Source of the DNA: Methylobacterium sp. J-088 | GTDB lineage: Bacteria; Pseudomonadota; Alphaproteobacteria; Rhizobiales; Beijerinckiaceae | DNA length: 64,000 nt | NCBI RefSeq assembly: GCF_022829295.1 | Contig: NZ_JAKSYH010000039.1 | Span: 1-64,000, forward strand | Direction of reading: 5' to 3' | Shown: positions 49,235 to 58,753 of the stretch, in pieces | Layout of the letters: every line of letters begins with the position of its first letter | How positions within the stretch are numbered: position 1 is the stretch's first letter | Translations under genes and position numbers: made by a program | The notes under the pieces: model-generated | Seen by the model: only the letters and a program-made list of their open reading frames with translations | The model's database searches: none | Told to the model about the DNA's origin: nothing

Positions 49235-50773
49235 TTACTCGACCGCTTCGGCCAGCCGCTTCCGCTGCACCTTACCGTTGGCCGTCCGTGGCAGGGACTG
49301 CAGGAAGCGGATCTCCCGCGGGCGCTTGTAGGCGGCGAGCCGTTCTGCGCACCACGCGAGCAGCGCCTCCGCGTCGGGCTCTGCATCCGGCTGCAGCACC
49401 ACGAATCCGCAGATGACTGAGACATCCGCGCGCACGGGCAACTCCGCAACGCCGACTTCTGCCACCGATGGGTGGGCGGCCAGCACCACCTCCACCTCGT
49501 TGGGCGAGACCCGGTAGCCCATCGCCTTCATCAGGTCGTTGTTGCGGCCCTCGAACCAGAGGTAGCCGTCGGCATCGAGCCGGGCGAGGTCGCCGCCGAC
49601 GAACCAGTCGCCGCGCATCACCTCGGCTTCTTCTTCGGGCCGGTTCCAGTAGCCCAGCATCAGGGCCGGCTCGGAGCGGTGGACGGCCAGCAGTCCGGTC
49701 TCGCCCGCCGGCAGCGGGACCGGCTCGCCCTCCGTCGGCAGGATCGCCACGCGCCGCCCGGGTTGCGGCTTGCCGGCCGAGCCGGGGCGCACCGGGATCG
49801 TGGGGCCACTGGAGATATAGGTCGAGATCTCGCTCATCCCGAGCGCCTCATAGAGGGGCGTGCCGGTGGCTTCGCGCCACGCCGCGAGCAGTTCCACCGG
49901 GAGCGGTTCGCCCGCCGTGCAGCCATGGCGCAGGCGCGACAGGTCGTGGGCCTCCAGAGCGCCGTATTTCAGGATCTGGCGGTAGAGGGTCGGCACGGCG
50001 GCGAAGACCGTGGCGCCGTAGTCCGCGATCAGCCGCGGCCAGACCGCGGGATCGCGCGGGCCGTTGTACAGCACCGCCGTGGCGCCCACCGACCACGGAT
50101 CGCTGAGGCCCACGCCCAGCGTGTAGGTCCAGTTCATGGTACCGGCGTGCAGCATCACGTCGGATTCGGTGAGGCCGAGCCAGTGGGCGAGCATCGGCCG
50201 GCGGCCATAGGCGGCGCGGTGCGCGTGCAGCACGCCCTTCGGCCGGCTCGTCGTGCCAGAGGTGTAGATCAGCATCGCCGGATCGTCCGCGGCGGTGTCG
50301 GCGTAGTCGGGAAGCGGCGGCCCGGCCTTCAAGGCGGCGATCGCCGCGGTATCGAGGAGCAGCCTGTCGCCCAGGACCTCCGGCGCGACGATGCCGCCGC
50401 TTCCGACGACCACAGCGGCGGCGCCCGAATTCTCCATCAGGAACGCCGCCTCGCCCTCCGTGAGCTGCGGCGAGGAGGGCAGCGACACCAGCCCGGCCGC
50501 GAGCGCGCCGAAATGCACGAGGACGTAATCGGCCTCGTTGCCCATCCGGATCATCACCCGGTCGCCCGGTGCGAGCCCGAGCCCGAGCAGGCCCGCCGCG
50601 ATGCCGCGCACCGCGCGCTCGACCGCATCGAATGAGAGCCGTTCGACCGTGCCGTCGCCCACCATCACAAGGGCGGTCTTGTCGGGGTGCAGCCGCGCGT
50701 TCTCGGCGAGGCAGTACCGGGCCGCGTTGAACCGCGCGGGCGGATGGCGATCGTCAGGCAGTGTGTCGGGCAC
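49235..50773 (-). CDS. AMP-dependent acyl-CoA synthetase (benzoate/short-chain acyl-CoA ligase type)
   Basis: About 512 residues. Adenylation motifs: MLIYTSGTTSRPKGVLHAH (A3), YEALGMSEIS (A5), GDWFVGGDLARLDADGYLWFEGRNND-type A7/A8 with MKAMGYRVSPNEVE, and the catalytic Lys in PRTANGKVQRK (A10). The sequence is closest in feel to benzoate-CoA ligase and medium-chain acyl-CoA synthetases; the acid cannot be fixed. The start is uncertain: GTG 50773 (PDTLPDDRHPPARF) is preferred; the frame is open to 50959. Convergent with mgtE, 8 bases apart. Confidence 0.9.
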   Translation of the reverse strand: MPDTLPDDRHPPARFNAARYCLAENARLHPDKTALVMVGDGTVERLSFDAVERAVRGIAAGLLGLGLAPGDRVMIRMGNEADYVLVHFGALAAGLVSLPSSPQLTEGEAAFLMENSGAAAVVVGSGGIVAPEVLGDRLLLDTAAIAALKAGPPLPDYADTAADDPAMLIYTSGTTSRPKGVLHAHRAAYGRRPMLAHWLGLTESDVMLHAGTMNWTYTLGVGLSDPWSVGATAVLYNGPRDPAVWPRLIADYGATVFAAVPTLYRQILKYGALEAHDLSRLRHGCTAGEPLPVELLAAWREATGTPLYEALGMSEISTYISSGPTIPVRPGSAGKPQPGRRVAILPTEGEPVPLPAGETGLLAVHRSEPALMLGYWNRPEEEAEVMRGDWFVGGDLARLDADGYLWFEGRNNDLMKAMGYRVSPNEVEVVLAAHPSVAEVGVAELPVRADVSVICGFVVLQPDAEPDAEALLAWCAERLAAYKRPREIRFLQSLPRTANGKVQRKRLAEAVE

Positions 50774-50883
50774 CGGGCGCTTCCCCAGAAGTAGGCTTTT
50801 GACCCGTGTCCTGCCTGCGCGTGCCGTCGTCAACAGAAGGGGGACGGCAGCGCCGTGCGGCGCCAGCCCGTCCCCCTGAAGAT

Positions 50884-50911
50884 GCTCGATCCGGGCGGGC
50901 CCGGATCGAGC
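50884..50911 (-). terminator. Hairpin at the end of the rpsF-rplI operon
   Basis: Perfect 12-base stem GCTCGATCCGGG / CCCGGATCGAGC, loop 4 bases, 16 bases after the rplI stop. No U-tract. Confidence 0.6.
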
Positions 50912-50927
50912 GGCATTGCGAAGCGGA

Positions 50928-51500
50928 TCAGCCGCGGTCGTCGGCGCCCTCGCCGGCATCGGCCAGCGCCGCGCCGACTTCGAGGCCGAGATCGTCGAGG
51001 TTGAATGCCTCGCGCTCGGTCACGGACTCGCCGCGGGCCTGACGCTCGGCCTCCTCGGGGCTGCGGGCGACGTTGACGGTGACCTCAACCTCGACCTCGG
51101 GGTGCAGCACCACCGGGACCTTGTGCAGGCCGAGCGTCTTGATCGGCTGGTTCAGGGTGAACTGGCCGCGATCCACCGTGAAGCCGTCCTTCGCGACGAC
51201 ATCGGCGAGGTCGCGGGTCGAGACCGAGCCGTAGAGCACGCCGGTCTCACCCGACTGGCGGATCAGGACGAAGCTCTGGCCGTTCAGCTTCTCGGCCACA
51301 GCCTCGGCGTCCTTCTTGCGGTCGAGGTTGCGGGCCTCGAGCTGGGCGCGCTGGGCCTCGAAGTGCTTCTTGTTGTTTTCCGTCGCACGCAGGGCCTTGC
51401 CGCGGGCGAGCAGGAAGTTGCGGGCGAAGCCCGGGCGGACATTCACGGTCTCGCCCATCTGGCCCAGCTTGGCCACGCGCTCGAGCAGGATCACTTCCAT
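50928..51500 (-). CDS. rplI: 50S ribosomal protein L9
   Basis: 190 residues: N-terminal domain with signature [31 protein letters not shown] and the long connecting helix, then the C-terminal rRNA-binding domain. An acidic tail (about 165-190, [15 protein letters not shown]...) extends beyond the usual 148 residues, as in other alphaproteobacteria. Last gene of rpsF-rpsR-DUF2232-rplI. Confidence 0.98.
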   Translation of the reverse strand: MEVILLERVAKLGQMGETVNVRPGFARNFLLARGKALRATENNKKHFEAQRAQLEARNLDRKKDAEAVAEKLNGQSFVLIRQSGETGVLYGSVSTRDLADVVAKDGFTVDRGQFTLNQPIKTLGLHKVPVVLHPEVEVEVTVNVARSPEEAERQARGESVTEREAFNLDDLGLEVGAALADAGEGADDRG

Positions 51501-51541
51501 GGTCTTTCTCCTTCAGATGGTCGGCCACGCGGGCCGGGGTT

Positions 51542-52588
51542 TCACGGCGCCGGGTTGTTCCTCGGGCGATCCTGGGAACGCCGGCGGTCGAGGGCTGTGT
51601 CGGCGAGGCCGAACAGGGTGAGGGCGACGAGGGCGATGCCCTGCGTCACGAACAGGATCAGGTACAGCCCGAACAGCATCAGGGTGCGCCCGGGCCGGCC
51701 GCGGGAGCGGTCGTGGAAGGCGGCGAGGCCCTGCAGCGCGAAGGCCGCGCTGAACCCCCCCACCAGGGCGACGCCGAGCACGCCGACATAGCCGGGGCCG
51801 AGGCACATCAGCAGTGCAGCGCCGAGGGCGGCGAGCGTGATCCGCGGCATGGTGGTCGACGGAAGATCCGGCCAGGGCCGCGGCAGACGGCCGGAAATCT
51901 TCACGATCCGGGCCGAGGCCCAGAGATAGAAGGCGAGCAGCAGCGCCAGCCCGTTGGCCGCGAAGGCCGGCACCACGCGCGCCAGGGCGTCGGCCATCTC
52001 GGTCCGCGTGACGTCGGCGTCATCGGTTTCGGCCGGGGTCTGCGTATCGGTGTCGGCGCCCGCATCCTGGCCGGACCGGTCGGTCTCGGCCGGTGGCGCC
52101 TCGGCCCGGCGGCCCTGCTCGGCCGTGCGGGTGGCGGGCATGCGGGCCTGCACCAGCGTCTGGGCGAGGCTGCGCAACTGCCGATCGAAGGCGGCGTGGT
52201 TCGGCGAGGACAGGACCGCGATGGCGATGAAAGCCAGAGCCGCCGTGGCGGCGATCCATCCGAGCAGGCGGCCGGTGGGATACCATTCGAGGCCGCGGGC
52301 CGTTTCGCGCCCGAGGAGCGTCAGGTAGGCGAGCCACCAAGCGGGAAGGGCGATGTAGGCGCCGAAGGCCAGACCCATGAAGGGCGCGATCACCAGGGCG
52401 AGGGCAAGGCTGCCCGCCGCCGCCGCCGTCAAGGCGACCTTGTGGCTCCAGCCGAGGCCGACGATCAGGATCGGCAGCGGCGCCACGAGATAGAGCAGGA
52501 TCGCGAGCGGCGTCGCCTTCAGAAGCACCCCGAACAGGAGTGCCGAGACGAGCCCAGCGCCGATACCGATGCCGATTTGCTGTACCAT
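51542..52588 (-). CDS. DUF2232 membrane protein
   Basis: 348 residues, about 8 membrane helices (for example LLFGVLLKATPLAILLYLVAPLPILIVGLGW, split over two helices) with a Glu/Asp/Thr-rich cytoplasmic or periplasmic loop (about 150-195). DUF2232 proteins (YybS-like) sit between rpsR and rplI in alphaproteobacteria; their function is not known, though the energising component S-like fold has been suggested. ATG 52588. Confidence 0.88.
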   Translation of the reverse strand: MVQQIGIGIGAGLVSALLFGVLLKATPLAILLYLVAPLPILIVGLGWSHKVALTAAAAGSLALALVIAPFMGLAFGAYIALPAWWLAYLTLLGRETARGLEWYPTGRLLGWIAATAALAFIAIAVLSSPNHAAFDRQLRSLAQTLVQARMPATRTAEQGRRAEAPPAETDRSGQDAGADTDTQTPAETDDADVTRTEMADALARVVPAFAANGLALLLAFYLWASARIVKISGRLPRPWPDLPSTTMPRITLAALGAALLMCLGPGYVGVLGVALVGGFSAAFALQGLAAFHDRSRGRPGRTLMLFGLYLILFVTQGIALVALTLFGLADTALDRRRSQDRPRNNPAP

Positions 52589-52676
52589 GGATTCCGCTGT
52601 CCCACTGCCGCTGCGGCAGGGTTAGAGGCGACTCCGCGCCCCAACGATCGGGCGACCAGGGCCGCCCTCTGCGAGG

Positions 52677-52703
52677 ACCGGCCCGGGCAGATGCCGGGCC
52701 GGT
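52677..52703 (-). terminator. Hairpin between rpsR and the DUF2232 gene
   Basis: Perfect 10-base stem ACCGGCCCGG / CCGGGCCGGT with a 7-base loop, 14 bases after the rpsR stop. No U-tract; it may reduce transcription into the downstream genes or protect the rpsF-rpsR message. Confidence 0.5.
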
Positions 52704-52717
52704 GGGTGATCCGTGAT

Positions 52718-52981
52718 TTACTTGATCACGTAGGGCAGCAGGCCGAGGAAGCGTGCGCGCTTGATCGCCTGAGCGAGCTCACGCTGCTTCTTGGCCGAGA
52801 CCGCGGTGATCCGCGACGGCACGATCTTGCCGCGCTCGGACACATAGCGGGACAGGAGCTTCACGTCCTTGTAGTCGATCTTCGGCGCGTTCGCGCCGGA
52901 GAACGGGCAGGTCTTGCGACGACGGAAGAAGGGGCGGCGTCCACCGCCCGCACCAGCACCAGCACCAGCACCGAATGCCAT
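52718..52981 (-). CDS. rpsR: 30S ribosomal protein S18
   Basis: 87 residues: a glycine/alanine-rich start ([14 protein letters not shown]), then the conserved [45 protein letters not shown] (core; quoted in pieces: [39 protein letters not shown]). Binds S6 on the 30S platform; 3 bases after rpsF. Confidence 0.98.
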   Translation of the reverse strand: MAFGAGAGAGAGGGRRPFFRRRKTCPFSGANAPKIDYKDVKLLSRYVSERGKIVPSRITAVSAKKQRELAQAIKRARFLGLLPYVIK

Positions 52982-52984
52982 GGG

Positions 52985-53449
52985 TTAGCCCTCCCCGCCG
53001 AAGCTGCGCTCGCCGCGATCACCCCGATCGCCGCGGTCACCCCGGTCGCCGCCGAAGCCGCCACCACCGCCGAAGCCCTCATCGTCACGACGACGGCCGC
53101 GCTCGCGATCCTTGCGGTCGTCGCGGTCGCGCTTTTGCATCATGGCGGACGGCTCCTGGTCGAGCTCCTCGACCCGGACGGTCATGAAGCGCAGGACGTC
53201 CTCGGAGATCTGCATCTGGCGCTCCATCTCGGCAATCGCGGCCGGCGGGGCGTCGATGTTCAGCAGCGCGAAATGCGCCTTGCGGTTCTTCTTGATCCGA
53301 TAGGCGAGGGATTTCACGCCCCACATCTCGATCTTCTCGAGACGGCCACCGTTCTGCTCGATCACACCCTTGTAGGTGTCGATCATCGTCTCGACCTGCT
53401 GGGACGTCACGTCCTGGCGGGCCAAGAGCACATGCTCGTAGAGAGGCAT
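52985..53449 (-). CDS. rpsF: 30S ribosomal protein S6
   Basis: 154 residues from ATG 53449 ([20 protein letters not shown]). The ferredoxin-like core ends near 100; a C-terminal tail follows that is first basic/acidic ([18 protein letters not shown]) and then glycine-rich with tandem GDR repeats ([15 protein letters not shown]). The tail is longer than the enterobacterial glutamate tail. The frame continues upstream to 53587 without family similarity. First gene of the operon. Confidence 0.97.
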   Translation of the reverse strand: MPLYEHVLLARQDVTSQQVETMIDTYKGVIEQNGGRLEKIEMWGVKSLAYRIKKNRKAHFALLNIDAPPAAIAEMERQMQISEDVLRFMTVRVEELDQEPSAMMQKRDRDDRKDRERGRRRDDEGFGGGGGFGGDRGDRGDRGDRGERSFGGEG

Positions 53450-53830
53450 TGTCGGGCCTTTCGTCGTCAAAAGGAGCCCGGCCGCCCGGAGGCGGGTGGT
53501 TCGGGCCGGTTCAGATCGCGAATCGCCCGGCGCCAAGCCCTTCGAGCCGATTTTCAGGCCCGAGCGGTTGATCGAAGGCGGAGACACCGGACGACGGGAT
53601 CTTGACGAGCCCTATGCCGCAAGCGGCACCGTCCGTTCAGCCCCCGGCCGGAGCGAACGCGAGGGGCGGCGCATAGTCGGTTTTTGCTGGGATGGCAAGC
53701 CGGAGTGGTTCGCGAATAGAGCCGGCGCGCGGCGCAACATCCGTTACGCCGGCTTGCCGGAACGTCAGCACGCCAGCATATCGCGGCCAGAAGCCCGGCG
53801 CATCACGCCGATCTTGGGACGAACCAGCGG
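53450..53830. other. Divergent region between rpsF and pdxJ
   Basis: 381 bases with no supported gene. It must contain the promoters of the rpsF operon and of the pdxJ-era block. I could not single out -35/-10 elements. Confidence 0.4.
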
Positions 53831-54580
53831 ATGACCTCCGAAAAGCTGCGCCTCGGCGTCAACATCGATCACGTCGCCACCGTCCGCAACGCCCGCGGCG
53901 GCGACTATCCTGACCCGATGCGGGCTGCGTTGCTCGCGGTCGAGGCCGGGGCGGACGGCATCACCGCGCACCTGCGCGAGGACCGGCGCCATATCCGCGA
54001 CAGCGACATCGTGGCGCTCAAGCGTGGCCTGTCCGTTCCGCTCAACTTCGAGATGGCGGCGACCGACGAGATGGTGGCGATCGCGCTGAGCACCCGACCG
54101 CACGCCGCCTGCCTCGTTCCGGAGAAGCGCGAGGAACGCACCACCGAGGGGGGCCTCGACATCATCCGCGGTCGCGACCACCTCGCCCCACGCATCAGGG
54201 CGCTGTCGGAAGCCGGTATCCGGGTGTCGCTGTTCGTGGAACCGGAACCGGCGGTGATGGAGGCCGCCCGGGCCCTCGGCGCACCGGTGGTCGAGCTGCA
54301 TACCGGCAGCTACTGTGAGGCCGCCCTGGACGACGATGCGGCGCGGACCGCGCACGAGCTGGCCCGGATCCGGCGCGCCGCCGAGCACGGCGCCGGCCTG
54401 GGGCTTGAGATCCATGCCGGCCACGGCCTCACCCTCGGCAGCGTCGGTCCCGTCGCGGCTCTCCCACAGATCCGGGAGCTCAACATCGGCCATTCCCTGA
54501 TTGCCGACGCGATCTTCGCAGGGCTCGCCCAGGCCGTGCGGGACATGCGGGCCGCCATGGATCGGGCCCGGTCCTCATGA
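53831..54580 (+). CDS. pdxJ: Pyridoxine 5'-phosphate synthase
   Basis: Condenses 1-deoxy-xylulose 5-phosphate with aminoacetone 3-phosphate to pyridoxine 5'-phosphate (DXP-dependent vitamin B6 pathway). 249 residues, TIM barrel: [48 protein letters not shown], and phosphate-binding [14 protein letters not shown]. First gene of the pdxJ-acpS-lepB-rnc-era block; overlaps acpS by 4 bases. Confidence 0.98.
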   Translation: MTSEKLRLGVNIDHVATVRNARGGDYPDPMRAALLAVEAGADGITAHLREDRRHIRDSDIVALKRGLSVPLNFEMAATDEMVAIALSTRPHAACLVPEKREERTTEGGLDIIRGRDHLAPRIRALSEAGIRVSLFVEPEPAVMEAARALGAPVVELHTGSYCEAALDDDAARTAHELARIRRAAEHGAGLGLEIHAGHGLTLGSVGPVAALPQIRELNIGHSLIADAIFAGLAQAVRDMRAAMDRARSS

Positions 54581-54987
54581 TCATCGGAATTGGATCGGAC
54601 CTCTGCGACATTCGCCGGATCGCCCGGACCTTGGAGCGCCACGGCGCGCGGTTCACCCATCGCGTCTTCACAGACGGGGAACGGGCACGCTGCGACGCGC
54701 GCGCCGCCCGCGCCGAGGGATATGCCCGGCGCTTTGCTGCTAAGGAGGCCTGCGCCAAGGCGCTCGGCACAGGCCTCAGCGGCGGTGTGTTCTGGCGCGA
54801 CATGGAGGTGGTGAACCTCCCCTCTGGCCAGCCGACCCTGCACCTCACCGGAGGGGCCGCAGAGCGACTCACGGAGTTGCTGCCGCCGGGCCATGCGGCC
54901 CACCTTCACGTCAGCCTGACCGACGATCCACCCCTGGCACAAGCCTTCGTGATCATCGAGGCGCTGCCGGCCGCGAATGCCGCCTGA
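54577..54987 (+). CDS. acpS: Holo-acyl-carrier-protein synthase
   Basis: Transfers phosphopantetheine from CoA to acyl carrier protein. 136 residues: [17 protein letters not shown] (catalytic Asp in GSDLCD), FTDGERARC, and [16 protein letters not shown] (Mg-binding Glu). The C-terminal strands [20 protein letters not shown] are typical. ATG overlaps the pdxJ stop (ATGA). Confidence 0.97.
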   Translation: MIIGIGSDLCDIRRIARTLERHGARFTHRVFTDGERARCDARAARAEGYARRFAAKEACAKALGTGLSGGVFWRDMEVVNLPSGQPTLHLTGGAAERLTELLPPGHAAHLHVSLTDDPPLAQAFVIIEALPAANAA

Positions 54988-55158
54988 CGAGCGCGCGGAT
55001 TAGCCGGCCCCCTTCGTGCGTTGCGGGGGGATCGCGCTTGGTCTAGACCCGCCGCTCACGGCGGACACGATTGCGGCGTATTCCTCGGGACAACCGCTGA
55101 CCGCGCCGCCTCCGCAGGCGGCAGACGACGCAATTTCAACCGAAGACGGAACGTGCGC

Positions 55159-55944
55159 GTGGATTACGACGGCAAGCCGCTCAGGAAGCCCGCCGAAACC
55201 GGCACCTGGGCCAGCATCCGCGAGACCCTGAAGGTCGGCATCCAGGCGCTGCTCATCGCCCTCGTGGTGCGGACGCTGCTGTTTCAGCCGTTCAACATCC
55301 CGTCCGGCTCGCTGGTGCCGACCCTGCTGATCGGCGATTATCTGTTCGTTTCAAAATACTCTTACGGCTACTCCAAGTATTCGCTGCCGCTTTCGGAATA
55401 CATTCCGGTCCAGGCCGATGGCCGGATCTGGGCCGCCGAGCCGAAGCGTGGCGACATTGCGGTGTTCAAGCTGCCGAAGGACAATTCCACCGATTACATC
55501 AAGCGCGTGATCGGCCTGCCGGGCGACAAGATTCAGATGATCGACGGCGTGCTCAACATCAACGGCAAGGCGGTCAAGCGCGAGCGGATCTCCGACTACG
55601 AGACGACCGATCCCTACGGACAGGCGACCAAGGTGCCGCAATACCTGGAAACCCTGCCCAACGGCGTGGTCCATAATGTGATCGAGCGCGACGGCGACAA
55701 CGGCTTCTGGGACAAGACCGAACTCTATACGGTCCCGGCCGGCCACTTCTTCATGATGGGCGACAACCGCGACAACTCCACCGATTCGCGCGATCTCGCC
55801 AATGTCGGCTACGTGCCCTTCGCCAATTTCGTGGGCCGGGCCGAGATGATCTTCTTCTCGATCGACGAGGGCACGCCGGCGTGGCAGGTCTGGAACTGGC
55901 CGGCCCATGTCCGCTGGTCGCGCCTGTTCTCGACGATCCATTGA
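55159..55944 (+). CDS. lepB: Signal peptidase I
   Basis: Cleaves Sec and Tat signal peptides at the outer face of the inner membrane. About 261 residues: one membrane helix (VGIQALLIALVVRTLLFQPF), catalytic Ser in NIPSGSLVPTLLIGDYLFV (Leu replaces the usual Met after SGS), catalytic Lys in YIKRVIGLPGDKI, and GDNRDNSTDSR. GTG 55159 is chosen for its distance to AAGACGGA; GTG 55153 is possible. Overlaps rnc. Confidence 0.96.
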   Translation: MDYDGKPLRKPAETGTWASIRETLKVGIQALLIALVVRTLLFQPFNIPSGSLVPTLLIGDYLFVSKYSYGYSKYSLPLSEYIPVQADGRIWAAEPKRGDIAVFKLPKDNSTDYIKRVIGLPGDKIQMIDGVLNINGKAVKRERISDYETTDPYGQATKVPQYLETLPNGVVHNVIERDGDNGFWDKTELYTVPAGHFFMMGDNRDNSTDSRDLANVGYVPFANFVGRAEMIFFSIDEGTPAWQVWNWPAHVRWSRLFSTIH

Positions 55945-56720
55945 TCGGTGCGGACTTGGACGAGGCGGCCCAGCCCCGGATCTCGGCGCGGACCCGGCGC
56001 GCCCACAAGCCGCGACCGCCGCTAAGCGAGCTTGAGGCGCGGATCGGTCACAGTTTCGCCGATCAGAGCCTGCTCACCCGCGCGCTGACCCATACCAGCA
56101 AGGCCGCCGGACGCGGCGGCAGCTACCAGCGCCTCGAGTTCCTCGGCGACCGCGTGCTCGGCCTTGCGGTCGCGGACCGGCTCTACGCCGCGTTTCCGGA
56201 TGCCGACGAGGGTGACCTGTCGCGACGCCTCGCGGCGCTCGTGCGGCGGGAGACCTGCGCGGTCGTGGCCGCCGCCTGGGATGTCGGGCCGTACCTGATC
56301 CTCGGACAGGGCGAGGTCATGGGTGGGGGACGGCGCAACCAGACCATCCTGGCCGACGTGTGCGAGGCGATCCTCGGCGCCATCTATCTCGATGCTGGGT
56401 TCGATGCCGCCCGGGCGGTGGTCGAGGTGCATTTCCATCCGAGCGAGCCGGATGCGGCGGCACGGGGTCGCGACGCCAAATCCGCCCTGCAGGAATGGGC
56501 CATGGGCCGGAGCCTGCCGATCCCCACCTACGCGGTGGTTGAGCGTACCGGCCCGGACCACGCGCCGCGATTCCGCATCGCGGTTGAGGTCGAGGGCCTT
56601 GCGCCGGGGCTCGGCGAGGGCACATCCAAGCGGATCGCCGAGCAGGCGGCCGCGCAGGCGCTGTTGGAACGGGAGGGGATCGGAGCCCTGCCGGCGGCGG
56701 GGCCGACGGAGACAGCATGA
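55941..56720 (+). CDS. rnc: Ribonuclease III
   Basis: Double-strand RNA endonuclease for rRNA and mRNA processing. About 259 residues: endonuclease domain with YQRLEFLGDRVLGLAVAD and the second acidic site DVCEAILGAIYLDAGFDAA, then a dsRNA-binding domain from DAKSALQEWAMGR. The start is probably TTG 55941, overlapping the lepB TGA; no ATG fits. A 20-residue N-terminal extension precedes the domain. Its stop overlaps era by 4 bases. Confidence 0.96.
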   Translation: MIGADLDEAAQPRISARTRRAHKPRPPLSELEARIGHSFADQSLLTRALTHTSKAAGRGGSYQRLEFLGDRVLGLAVADRLYAAFPDADEGDLSRRLAALVRRETCAVVAAAWDVGPYLILGQGEVMGGGRRNQTILADVCEAILGAIYLDAGFDAARAVVEVHFHPSEPDAAARGRDAKSALQEWAMGRSLPIPTYAVVERTGPDHAPRFRIAVEVEGLAPGLGEGTSKRIAEQAAAQALLEREGIGALPAAGPTETA

Positions 56721-57688
56721 CCGAGCACGATCAGGACGACGCTTCGAACCAGGGGCCCGCCAACGCCGTCTCGGCGCTCCCGGGCACGCCGGCCGACGCC
56801 CGGGCGGGCTTCGTCGCGCTGATCGGCGTGCCGAATGCCGGCAAGTCGACGCTGCTGAACAACCTCGTCGGCACGAAGGTCTCCATCGTCTCGCGCAAGG
56901 TGCAGACCACGCGGGCGCTGGTGCGCGGCATCTTCATCGAAGGCTCCGCGCAGGTCGTTCTGGTCGACACGCCCGGCATCTTCGCGCCGAAGCGTCGGCT
57001 CGACCGGGCGATGGTCCATTCGGCCTGGAGCGGCGCCGCGGACGCGGACGCCGTCTGCCTGCTGGTGGATGCCCGCAAGGGTGTCGACGAGGAGGTCGAG
57101 GCCGTGCTCGGCCGCCTCGACGGCGTGAAGCGCGACAAGCTGCTGATCCTCAACAAGATCGACCTGATCGCGCGGGAGCGGCTGCTCGATCTCGCGGCCA
57201 AGCTCAACGCCGCCGCACCCTTCGCCGCGACTTTCATGATCTCGGCGCTGAACGGCAGCGGCGTGCAGGATCTCCGGCGGGCGCTCGCCGCCCGGATGCC
57301 GGCGGGGCCGTGGCTCTACCCGGAGGATCAGGTCTCGGACGCGCCGCTCCGCATGCTGGCCGCCGAGATCACCCGGGAAAAGATCTACGATCGGCTGCAC
57401 GAGGAACTGCCCTATCGCTCTACCGTCGAGACCGACCAGTGGCAGGTCCGGCCCGACGGGTCGGTGCGGATCGAGCAGACGATCTTCGTGGAGCGCGAGA
57501 GCCAGCGCTCGATCGTGCTCGGCAAGGGCGGTCAGACCATCAAGGCGATCGGGCAAGCGGCCCGGATCGGGATCTCCGAGGCGGCCGACGCGAAGGTCCA
57601 CCTGTTCCTGCACGTGAAGGTGAGGGAGAACTGGGCCGACGACCCGGCCCGCTACCGCGAAATGGGTCTCGAATTCCCCCGGGGATGA
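56717..57688 (+). CDS. era: GTPase Era
   Basis: 16S rRNA-binding GTPase for 30S assembly. 323 residues: G1 GVPNAGKSTLLN, G3 DTPGIF, G4 NKID, followed by the KH domain (IVLGKGGQTIKAIGQAARIGI). About 30 extra N-terminal residues of low complexity. ATG overlaps the rnc stop. Order rnc-era is universal in the class; recO, often next, is absent. Confidence 0.97.
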   Translation: MTEHDQDDASNQGPANAVSALPGTPADARAGFVALIGVPNAGKSTLLNNLVGTKVSIVSRKVQTTRALVRGIFIEGSAQVVLVDTPGIFAPKRRLDRAMVHSAWSGAADADAVCLLVDARKGVDEEVEAVLGRLDGVKRDKLLILNKIDLIARERLLDLAAKLNAAAPFAATFMISALNGSGVQDLRRALAARMPAGPWLYPEDQVSDAPLRMLAAEITREKIYDRLHEELPYRSTVETDQWQVRPDGSVRIEQTIFVERESQRSIVLGKGGQTIKAIGQAARIGISEAADAKVHLFLHVKVRENWADDPARYREMGLEFPRG

Positions 57689-57847
57689 TCCCCGATCCGG
57701 GCCGCGTCGATCGGGGAGACTGGGCTTCCGGCTCCAATCCGGTATAAACCGGGACGTTCCCCCGGATGATCCGAGTCGGGCGCGGGTTTTCCCCGCACCG
57801 TCGCGGAATTGCGTTCCGGGGCCAGCTCTCCAACGCCCGAATCATTC

Positions 57848-58753
57848 ATGCGACATGCCGTCTACGGCCTGCCGCCGATGGATCTCGCCGAGATCCCCGG
57901 CGATGCCGTCCAGGTTTCCCCGTTGATTCCCGGTGCCGCGCGGCTCGAGGATCTGTCCGAGAACAGCCTCGACACCGCCACGGTCCTCGCCCCGCCCGGA
58001 ACGGTGGAGCGGCGCTACGTGCTTGCGCAGGTGCTCCGGGCGCTGGGGCCGGGCGGCCGGATGATCGCCCTGGCGCCCAAGGATCGGGGCGGAACCCGGC
58101 TGGCCAAGGAACTCACCACCTTCGGGTGCGCTGCCGCCGACCAGCCGCGCCGGCACCACCGGATCTGCCGCACCGACCGGCCATCCGAGCCGGCCGGCAT
58201 CGCCGAGGCGATCGACGAGGGCAGCCCCCGCCATGTCGACAACCTCGCCCTGTGCACGCAGCCCGGCATCTTCTCCTGGGACCGGCTCGATCCCGGTACG
58301 GCCCTGCTCCTGGCGAACCTGCCGGCGTTGAAGGGTCGGGGCGCCGATCTCGGTTGCGGCCTCGGGATCCTGGCCCGGGCGGTCCTCGCCTCGGAAGCCG
58401 TGACCGCGATGACTCTGGTGGAGATCGACCGGCGCGCCGTCGAGATGGCCCGCCGCAACGTCGCCGACCCGCGGGCGACGATCCTCTGGGCCGATATCCG
58501 CACGCCCGGGCTCGTGCCCAGCAAGCTCGACTTCGTCGTGATGAACCCGCCGTTCCACGAGGGGGGCGCCGAGGATCAGGCGCTCGGCCGGGCCTTCGTG
58601 GCCCGGGCCGCCGAGGTGCTGCGGCCCGGCGGTACCTTGTGGCTCGTGGCCAACGCACACCTGCCCTACGAGGCGACGCTTCAGGCGGCGTTCCGCAGCG
58701 TAGCCGTGACCGTCCAGGCGAATGGCTACCGGGTCTACGAGGCGCGCCGGTGA
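57848..58753 (+). CDS. RsmC/RlmG-like class I methyltransferase
   Basis: 301 residues from ATG 57848 (MRHAVYGLPPMDLAEIP). The N-terminal half is a degenerate methyltransferase-like domain; the C-terminal half has the SAM motif GADLGCGLGILARAVL and the N-methyltransferase motif NPPFHEGGAEDQALG, characteristic of 16S/23S rRNA guanine-N2 methyltransferases (RsmC, RlmG). Target base not determinable. Stop overlaps the next gene (GTGA). Confidence 0.88.
   Translation: MRHAVYGLPPMDLAEIPGDAVQVSPLIPGAARLEDLSENSLDTATVLAPPGTVERRYVLAQVLRALGPGGRMIALAPKDRGGTRLAKELTTFGCAAADQPRRHHRICRTDRPSEPAGIAEAIDEGSPRHVDNLALCTQPGIFSWDRLDPGTALLLANLPALKGRGADLGCGLGILARAVLASEAVTAMTLVEIDRRAVEMARRNVADPRATILWADIRTPGLVPSKLDFVVMNPPFHEGGAEDQALGRAFVARAAEVLRPGGTLWLVANAHLPYEATLQAAFRSVAVTVQANGYRVYEARR

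Noticed and set aside
51713..53605. 630-codon plus-strand frame opposite rpsF, rpsR and DUF2232
   Set aside because: Shadow across three supported minus-strand genes and their gaps.
57674..57700. Terminator at the end of era (CGGGGA-TGA-TCCCCG)
   Set aside because: The short stem spans the stop codon and has no U-tract; probably chance in GC-rich DNA.
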